Assembly (NCBI GenBank): GCA_947174965.1
Contig: CAMWKY010000142.1
Location: 1-6,008, forward strand
Length of the DNA stretch: 6,008 nt
DNA from: an uncultured Ruminococcus sp.
GTDB taxonomy: Bacteria > Bacillota > Clostridia > Oscillospirales > Ruminococcaceae
Direction of reading: 5' to 3'
Shown: positions 1 through 6,008 of the stretch, in pieces
Layout of the letters: every line of letters starts with the position of its first letter
How positions within the stretch are numbered: the first letter of the stretch is position 1
The notes under the pieces: generated by a model
The model's input: the letters and a program-made list of their open reading frames with translations, nothing else
Databases searched by the model: none
Told to the model about the DNA's origin: nothing
Program-made: the position numbers and the translations under genes

Positions 1-115
1 TCTGATATGCAAGATTTATATAACATATTATATAGAAAATCAATAATGCTATCATAAGAAGACGAAAAATATTGGATATTCTTATTTTTTTATCTTTCTT
101 CTTTTCCTTTTTCAT
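1..115 (-). CDS. 5' part of a small membrane protein, possibly FtsB/DivIC-like (partial)
   Basis: An ATG at 113-115 opens a frame of 38 codons with no stop before the window edge. The encoded segment starts MKKEKKKDKK, a strongly basic cytoplasmic tail. From about residue 16 to 36 it is hydrophobic (FRLLMIALLIF, then IICYINLA), which reads as one transmembrane helix with the N-terminus inside. This tail-plus-helix layout is what FtsB/DivIC/FtsL septum-formation proteins show before their coiled coil, but the coiled coil would lie outside the window, so the family is only a suggestion. The gene begins 9 bases after the guaB stop on the same strand and could be cotranscribed with it. No good Shine-Dalgarno sequence precedes the ATG, which lowers confidence in the exact start. 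Any other short basic single-pass membrane protein would look the same here. Confidence 0.6.
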   Translation of the reverse strand, partial: MKKEKKKDKKIRISNIFRLLMIALLIFYIICYINLAYQ

Positions 116-124
116 AGCTGTATA

Positions 125-1654
<1,530 letters not shown>

Positions 1655-1717
1655 TAGATTTCAGAATAAATTCAATATAGAAAAATCATGTTTAAAATCG
1701 GCGAAATTTGTAGATTT

Positions 1718-2524
1718 TCATAATTGACTGCCTGTTGAAAGTTCAGCATATATTTCAAGAATCGCAGAAGCATCTCCTGCATCTATAATTCCGTCGGAAT
1801 TAATATCACCGACGATATTTTGTTTTTTTGTAAACATAAGTGTAGTACCTGTTGAAGCCTTTGCATATTCTTCTAAAACACTGCTTGCATCAGAAGCATC
1901 AACAATATCATCACCATTTATATCGCCTGCTTTATAGTTATCCATATCTATAAAATCGATATTATTTTCTTTTGAGTAAGTTTCGGCATAACTTCCCGAA
2001 ACACCTTTTACAAGAAATCCATGAATCAATACAGTATCATTAAGATGCGGGTCTGTATGCTTGCCGAAAGCGTCTTCACCAATAGAAACAACACTTTCAG
2101 GCACATATAAATCAAGCTCCGAACAGCCGAAAAATACCTCATCTCCTATTGATTCAAGATTTTCAGGCAGATTTATATTTTTCAGTGACGGACAGGCAAA
2201 GAAACAGTCTTTAGGCAGATTTCTAACTTCTTTGCTTATATATATTTCTTTAAGGGAGTTACAGCTCATAAATGCACCTGAACCGACAGAATATACAGTA
2301 TCAGGCATCACAATTTTTTCTGCTGAAATACAGCCCATAAAAGACGAATTTCCTATGCCGACAACTGTATATCCGTCTATTGTATCGGGAATATATATTT
2401 CTGTAACATAGTCAGGTACATCTGCGGAAGTTATAACAGCAGTATCGTATGGTGTAAGTTCATAAGAATATGAAATACCGTTTGAAAGCATAACGGCAGA
2501 TAAAGTCAAAGATAATAAATTCAT
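1718..2524 (-). CDS. BspA-like leucine-rich repeat protein with C-terminal dockerin
   Basis: This 268-residue protein has three parts. Residues 1-20 form a hydrophobic, signal-like stretch. Residues about 37-195 hold five or so leucine-rich repeats of the BspA/LRR_5 type, seen in recurring units such as AFMSCNSLKEI, CFFACPSLKNI and VFFGCSEL, each followed by a P-E/D-x-V/L-x-S-I-G turn; the closing SGSYAETYSKENNIDF is the usual end cap of such arrays. Residues about 199-262 are a dockerin with two calcium loops: D201, N203, D205, D209, D212 and D240, N242, D244, D248, D251, each followed by a short helix. Dockerins bind cohesins on scaffoldins, so the product is likely exported and attached to a cellulosome-like complex or the cell surface. 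LRR_5 domains usually mediate binding, and no catalytic domain is present. The ATG is fixed by an in-frame TAA immediately upstream. Oddly, no Lys or Arg occurs before K70, so the signal peptide lacks its usual basic start. It is the last gene of the operon-like run. Confidence 0.9.
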   Translation of the reverse strand: MNLLSLTLSAVMLSNGISYSYELTPYDTAVITSADVPDYVTEIYIPDTIDGYTVVGIGNSSFMGCISAEKIVMPDTVYSVGSGAFMSCNSLKEIYISKEVRNLPKDCFFACPSLKNINLPENLESIGDEVFFGCSELDLYVPESVVSIGEDAFGKHTDPHLNDTVLIHGFLVKGVSGSYAETYSKENNIDFIDMDNYKAGDINGDDIVDASDASSVLEEYAKASTGTTLMFTKKQNIVGDINSDGIIDAGDASAILEIYAELSTGSQL

Positions 2525-2528
2525 TTAA

Positions 2529-3692
2529 TCAACTCCTGATTATTTTTCCGTCAATCATTACAAACATGGGTTCTGACATAAGTTCAAGAGGATTTTCATT
2601 TTTTCTGTAAATCTGTAAGTCTGCATCTTTTCCGACTTCAATACTTCCTGTTTTTTCGTCTATACCAAGAATTTCAGCAGGAATTATAGTAATCGCTTTC
2701 AATGCCGACTCATAAGACAAACCGCCCTTTACAGCTGTAAGTGCTGATATTGGCAGATACTGTATGGGTATAACAGTATGGTCTGTACAGATTGCTGTTT
2801 TAACTCCGTTTTCAGTAAGTACAGCAGTATTGCTTATTTCAAGTCCTTTCATTTCGGGCTTGCATCTGTCACATATCAAAGGACCGCTTATAACAGGAAT
2901 TTCTTCCTCTGCAATAATATCAGCAATCTTATATCCCTCCGTACCGTGAATAATAACAAGGTCAATAGAAAACTCCTTTGCAATTCTCATAGCTGTACAT
3001 ATATCATCAGCACGGTGACAATGGAAAAATGCTTTCTGTTTGCGTTCAAGCAAAGGCATAAGGGCTTCGCATTTTATATCATATTCAGGCGGTTCACAGT
3101 TTTCATTGTCGGAATAGTAACTGTCCATATCATGAGCATATCTGCGTGATTTATACAAACCGTCCCTTATAATTGCAACTGTTGCCATTCTTGTAACAGG
3201 TGCTTCATCTCTGCCATTGTATACACGTTTCGGATTTTCGCCCAGTGCAAATTTTATTCCGCATTTTTTTATAAGCATATCGTCAATGCGTCTGCCTGCC
3301 GTTTTTACTGCGCATATTTCACCTCCGCAGGCATTTGCACTTCCCGGAGATGATGCAACAGCAGTAATGCCACGCATACGGGCTTCCTCAAAGCATCTGT
3401 CAAAAGGATTTATGCCGTCAATCGCCCTCATTTCAGGAGTAAAAGGGTCTGTTGATTCATTGCAGTCGTCACCCTCAAAGTCAATGCCGTCCTCAATTAT
3501 GCCAAGATGTGTATGTGCGTCAATAAATCCGGGTAAAAGAGTACCGCCGTCAGCATCTATACTGTTTTCGGGTATATTATCGGGTATACCTGCTCCAAAG
3601 GATTTTATCTTCTTTCCGTCTGTTTCAAGCCAGCCATTTTCAATAGTTCCTTTGTTGCCAAGAGTAATAATTTTCGCATTATATATCAGCAT
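2529..3692 (-). CDS. Metal-dependent amidohydrolase, imidazolonepropionase-related family
   Basis: A 387-residue amidohydrolase-superfamily enzyme that hydrolyses a C-N bond in a ring or amide; the substrate cannot be told from the sequence. The N-terminal beta-sandwich part (about 1-52) leads into the TIM barrel. The metal-binding HxH of strand 1 is H60-T-H62 in GFIDAHTHLG. Later candidate ligands are H224/H226 in FHCHRADD, H249 in IIHGTEGYK and D304 in CTDH. GENPKRVY (151-158) and the C-terminal GSIEVGKDADL (349-359), which returns to the beta-sandwich, are typical of the COG1228 group of imidazolonepropionase-like enzymes. There is no signal peptide, so it should be cytoplasmic. The ATG overlaps the aroK stop by 7 bp and has AGGAG (3699-3703) 6 bases upstream, inside aroK, which implies coupled translation. 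No histidine-degradation gene is next to it, so I do not call it hutI. Confidence 0.9.
   Translation of the reverse strand: MLIYNAKIITLGNKGTIENGWLETDGKKIKSFGAGIPDNIPENSIDADGGTLLPGFIDAHTHLGIIEDGIDFEGDDCNESTDPFTPEMRAIDGINPFDRCFEEARMRGITAVASSPGSANACGGEICAVKTAGRRIDDMLIKKCGIKFALGENPKRVYNGRDEAPVTRMATVAIIRDGLYKSRRYAHDMDSYYSDNENCEPPEYDIKCEALMPLLERKQKAFFHCHRADDICTAMRIAKEFSIDLVIIHGTEGYKIADIIAEEEIPVISGPLICDRCKPEMKGLEISNTAVLTENGVKTAICTDHTVIPIQYLPISALTAVKGGLSYESALKAITIIPAEILGIDEKTGSIEVGKDADLQIYRKNENPLELMSEPMFVMIDGKIIRS
2533..2537 (-). promoter_or_regulatory. Ribosome binding site of the LRR-dockerin gene, inside the amidohydrolase 3' end
   Basis: AGGAG is placed 8 bases before the ATG at 2524 and lies within the last codons of the amidohydrolase gene, whose TGA is at 2529-2531. 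The site supports that ATG as a real start and suggests ribosomes finishing the amidohydrolase restart on the dockerin gene. Confidence 0.75.
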
Positions 3693-4180
3693 ACACTTCT
3701 CCTGACTGCTTCAGCTGTTTCCATAGGACTACCGCAAGCATCAATTTGTATAGTTGAGTGATTTTTATATAATATATAGCGTTTGTCGAAACGTTCCTTT
3801 AGTTCGTCTTTTGTTGATGATGATGCTATAGGGCGGTTGCTGTCTCCGCATATACGCTCATAGCAGGTATCAAAATCAACATCAAGAAAAACAATAGTTT
3901 CCCCTGCATCTGTCACAGCCTTTGCTGTATCGGGATTAATCATTGCACCGCCCCCGCACGAAATTACAGCAGACTTTCCGCACATCGACTTTACAATATC
4001 CGCTTCAATCTCACGAAAATACGGTTCACCTTTTTGTGCGAATATTTCAGGAATTGTCATGCCCTGATTTTCCACAATAAGTTCATCTGTATCATAAAAA
4101 CTGCAACCCATTTTTTTAGCAAGAATTTTTCCGACTGTAGTCTTGCCACAGCCCATAAATCCGCATAAAAATATAGTCAT
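3686..4180 (-). CDS. aroK: Shikimate kinase
   Basis: Shikimate kinase transfers phosphate from ATP to the 3-hydroxyl of shikimate, the fifth step of the chorismate pathway. The 164-residue length is normal for a stand-alone enzyme. The Walker A loop is GFMGCGKTT at 7-15 (K13). D30 and D32 in DTDEL correspond to the Mg and shikimate-binding aspartates, R56 in FREIE to the shikimate-binding arginine, and GGG at 76-78 to the Walker B-region glycines. R116 in NRPI lies in the lid and R134 in KRYILY in the late substrate-binding position. AGGAG (4189-4193) stands 8 bases before the ATG. It follows aroE by 43 bp and overlaps the amidohydrolase start by 7 bp, consistent with one operon. Firmicute annotations often use aroK or aroL interchangeably; nothing is missing. 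Confidence 0.96.
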   Translation of the reverse strand: MTIFLCGFMGCGKTTVGKILAKKMGCSFYDTDELIVENQGMTIPEIFAQKGEPYFREIEADIVKSMCGKSAVISCGGGAMINPDTAKAVTDAGETIVFLDVDFDTCYERICGDSNRPIASSSTKDELKERFDKRYILYKNHSTIQIDACGSPMETAEAVRRSVC

Positions 4181-4223
4181 TTCAGATTCTCCTGTCTATA
4201 TTAATTTAGCATATCTGTTTCTA

Positions 4224-5066
4224 TTACTTATTCATTCTGTTTACTTCATCTTCAACAGCCCTGATGATTTCAGCAATATCTTCTGATTTGAACTTACCGC
4301 CATACCATATTTCATGAGCCTTTACAGCCTGATATACAAGCATAGCTGCTCCGCCTACAGCCTTTTTACCCATATCACGTACCTTTTTCATAAGGAGCGT
4401 TTCAACGGGATTGTAAATTACATCAAATACGCTTCCGCAGTTCGCTATAATTTCATCAGATACCGCACAAGCGTCACATTTCGGGTACATTCCTACAGGT
4501 GTAGCATTTACAAGCAGGTCAAAACTGCCCTCAATTTCAGATACAAGGCATATTTTCACATTCGCATTGTCATATTTTTCAGCAATTTCAGCCACGGCAA
4601 GTTCAGCGATTTTAATATCCTGCGGAATAACAGCAATAGTGAGTTCAGCACCATGCATAACAAGTTCAACCGCAATCATTCGTCCTACACCGCCACAGCC
4701 TAAAAGGAGTACTTTTTTATCAAGCGGAAGATTTTCATTTTCAGCTGAAAGAACAAATCCGAAACAGTCTGTGTTGTAGCCTGTCATAATGCCGTTGTCG
4801 TTTGATATGCAGTTGACTGAATTGTATCTCAATGCACTTTCGTCCATATTATCAGTCATAGGAATAACAGCCATTTTGTGCGGAATTGTAATATTGAATC
4901 CTTTAAGCTGTTTCAGCATATCTTCACTTTCAGCAAGATTTTCGGGTGCAATGTCAATAAGTTCATAGCTGTAGTCAGTGATTCCGCTTAATGCAAAAAG
5001 CTTTTCGTGAATCAGCGGTGACATTGAGTGACCCAGAGGGTGACCGATAAGACCGTATTTATTCAT
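4224..5066 (-). CDS. aroE: Shikimate dehydrogenase
   Basis: Reduces 3-dehydroshikimate to shikimate with a nicotinamide cofactor, normally NADPH, one step before AroK, its neighbour. The start was placed at 5066 and not at the upstream in-frame ATG at 5093: AAGGAG (5076-5081) lies 9 bases before 5066, and the family begins close to the YGLIGHPLGHSMSP motif, which is then residues 4-17. The protein is 280 residues, a normal length. Shikimate-binding S14 and S16, catalytic K64 in NITIPHK, N85 in NSVNC and D100 in YNTD are all present. The Rossmann glycine loop is GCGGVGR at 123-129. At the end of the next strand the usual N-R-T that holds the NADPH 2'-phosphate is replaced by V146-I147-P148, so cofactor preference may differ. 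GGAAMLVYQA near 238-247 matches the late conserved region. The start overlaps the fabD end by 8 bp. Confidence 0.94.
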   Translation of the reverse strand: MNKYGLIGHPLGHSMSPLIHEKLFALSGITDYSYELIDIAPENLAESEDMLKQLKGFNITIPHKMAVIPMTDNMDESALRYNSVNCISNDNGIMTGYNTDCFGFVLSAENENLPLDKKVLLLGCGGVGRMIAVELVMHGAELTIAVIPQDIKIAELAVAEIAEKYDNANVKICLVSEIEGSFDLLVNATPVGMYPKCDACAVSDEIIANCGSVFDVIYNPVETLLMKKVRDMGKKAVGGAAMLVYQAVKAHEIWYGGKFKSEDIAEIIRAVEDEVNRMNK

Positions 5067-5973
5067 AAATATCAGCTCCTTCCAGACTTTCAATATCTGT
5101 AATACTTATTGCCGTAACATCTTTAAGAGTTTTCTTTACAAGACCTGTAAGAGTTTTTCCTGCTCCAAACTCAACAAATCTTTCTGCACCGTCTTTCTGC
5201 ATTGCATAAAGTTCAGATGTAAAGCGTACAGGTGAAACAATATGCTTTGCAAGAAGTCCTGCCATGTCACTGAAATCTGTAAGTTCTCCGCCTGTTACAT
5301 TTGAGTAATATTTTACATCAGGAGCATTGAAAGTAATCGTCTTTGCTGTTTCGTAGAATTTTTCAGCGGCAGACTTCATAAGTTCAGAATGAAATGCGCC
5401 TGCAACATTAAGAGTTATAACTCTTGCTTTAAGTTCTGCAAATTTTTCGCTGACTTCCGCAATGCCTTCTGGAGTACCAGCAATAACAGTCTGTTGTGGT
5501 GAATTGTAGTTTACTGGCGCAACATAATTCTTTGCCTGTGAGCAGATTTCCTCAATTTTTTCAGGTGCAATTTTCATGACAGCTGCCATTGCACCCTTGT
5601 TCTCACGGGTTGCCTCCTCCATAGCTTCTGAACGTGCCTTTATGAGACGGAAACCGTCCTCAACAGATACCATGCCCGATATGACGAGCGCAGCATATTC
5701 GCCCAGTGAGTGACCTGCAACACCATTGAACTTATAGCCCTTTCCGATTGCCGCATTGATACCGACAAGAGAAGTGAGCATAATAGCAGGTTGTGCATTG
5801 ATAGTCTTTGAAAGCTCCTCATCTGTACTTTCAAAGCAGACTGCTTTCATATCACGTCCAAGAATTTCAGATGCAGAATCATAAAGTTTTGCCGTATCGG
5901 GAAATGCCTCAAAAATATCCCTGCCCATTCCTGAAATCTGCGAACCCTGTCCGGAAAATAGTGAAATTGTCAT
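5059..5973 (-). CDS. fabD: Malonyl-CoA:acyl carrier protein transacylase
   Basis: Transfers malonyl from CoA to acyl carrier protein, providing the elongation unit for type II fatty acid synthesis in the cytoplasm. The 304-residue length is typical. Catalytic features are the oxyanion-hole GQGSQ near the start (Q9), the nucleophile S89 in GHSLGEY, R114 in IKARSEAM, which pairs with the malonyl carboxylate, and H195 in AFHS, the catalytic base. The C-terminal FVEFGAGKTLTGLVKK is also family-typical. An AAGGA-like site (5985-5989) lies 11 bases before the ATG, slightly far but acceptable. Only 35 bases upstream are visible, so a promoter or an earlier fab gene cannot be judged. A TATAAA at 5999-6004 is there, but any -35 would be outside the window. 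The stop lies inside the first codons of aroE. Confidence 0.97.
   Translation of the reverse strand: MTISLFSGQGSQISGMGRDIFEAFPDTAKLYDSASEILGRDMKAVCFESTDEELSKTINAQPAIMLTSLVGINAAIGKGYKFNGVAGHSLGEYAALVISGMVSVEDGFRLIKARSEAMEEATRENKGAMAAVMKIAPEKIEEICSQAKNYVAPVNYNSPQQTVIAGTPEGIAEVSEKFAELKARVITLNVAGAFHSELMKSAAEKFYETAKTITFNAPDVKYYSNVTGGELTDFSDMAGLLAKHIVSPVRFTSELYAMQKDGAERFVEFGAGKTLTGLVKKTLKDVTAISITDIESLEGADIYE
5076..5081 (-). promoter_or_regulatory. Ribosome binding site that sets the aroE start
   Basis: AAGGAG inside the 3' end of fabD, 9 bases before the ATG at 5066. It lies downstream of the longer in-frame ATG at 5093, so it can only serve the shorter form and decides the start in favour of the 280-residue protein. 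Confidence 0.8.
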
Positions 5974-6008
5974 AATTATGAACTTCCTTTCTGTATGTTT
6001 TATACAAG

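Noticed and set aside
1694..1718. Inverted repeat AAAATC/GATTTT after the LRR-dockerin stop as a terminator
   Set aside because: Only 6 bp of mostly A/T stem with a 13-base loop and no clear U-tract following it. It is too weak to call an intrinsic terminator.
2529..3692. Calling the amidohydrolase hutI
   Set aside because: The family is broad, there are no hut genes around it, and specific imidazolonepropionase residues cannot be confirmed by eye.
3217..3705. A 162-codon open frame on the plus strand
   Set aside because: It lies antisense to the amidohydrolase, whose motifs are intact. It has no recognisable domain and is a shadow of codon use on the other strand.
4314..4703. A 129-codon plus-strand frame
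   Set aside because: It is antisense to aroE, has a low-complexity composition, and matches no motif I know.
5067..5093. Nine extra N-terminal codons for aroE from the ATG at 5093
   Set aside because: The AAGGAG site falls within this extension, and the family motif starts right after the ATG at 5066.

Overview
The window is a compact bacterial chromosomal segment with every gene on the minus strand, so it is read from right to left. It is AT-rich, with strong AGGAG-type ribosome binding sites, genes that overlap or sit a few bases apart, and a C-terminal dockerin of the DASDAS...L..YA type. Together these suggest a gut or rumen Ruminococcus (Oscillospiraceae, Firmicutes). That assignment is an inference from protein style, since no rRNA or other taxonomic marker is present.

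Layout in transcription order: fabD (malonyl-CoA:ACP transacylase, 5973-5059); aroE (shikimate dehydrogenase, restarted at 5066); aroK (shikimate kinase, 4180-3686); a metal-dependent amidohydrolase of the imidazolonepropionase-related group (3692-2529); and a small protein with BspA-like leucine-rich repeats and a two-repeat dockerin (2524-1718). fabD and aroE overlap by 8 bp, aroE and aroK are 43 bp apart, aroK and the amidohydrolase overlap by 7 bp, and the amidohydrolase and LRR-dockerin gene are 4 bp apart. These five genes therefore look like one translationally coupled operon, or its 3' part. A 126-bp gap follows, holding a near-consensus sigma-70 promoter (TTGACA, 17 bp, TATTAT) that drives guaB (IMP dehydrogenase, 1591-125). 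Nine bases after guaB, an open frame runs off the left edge. It encodes a Lys-rich N-terminus and a hydrophobic helix, probably a small single-pass membrane protein and possibly FtsB/DivIC-like.

The genes supply fatty acid synthesis (malonyl loading of ACP), two shikimate-pathway steps toward aromatic amino acids, and the committed step of GTP synthesis. The amidohydrolase and the dockerin protein do not obviously belong to these pathways and are the accessory passengers. The points most worth a second look are the dockerin-LRR gene at the end of a housekeeping operon, its signal-like N-terminus without any basic residue, an AroE without the usual NRT cofactor motif, and the partial membrane-protein gene at the edge. 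I see no mobile element, CRISPR array, RNA gene or clear new system.
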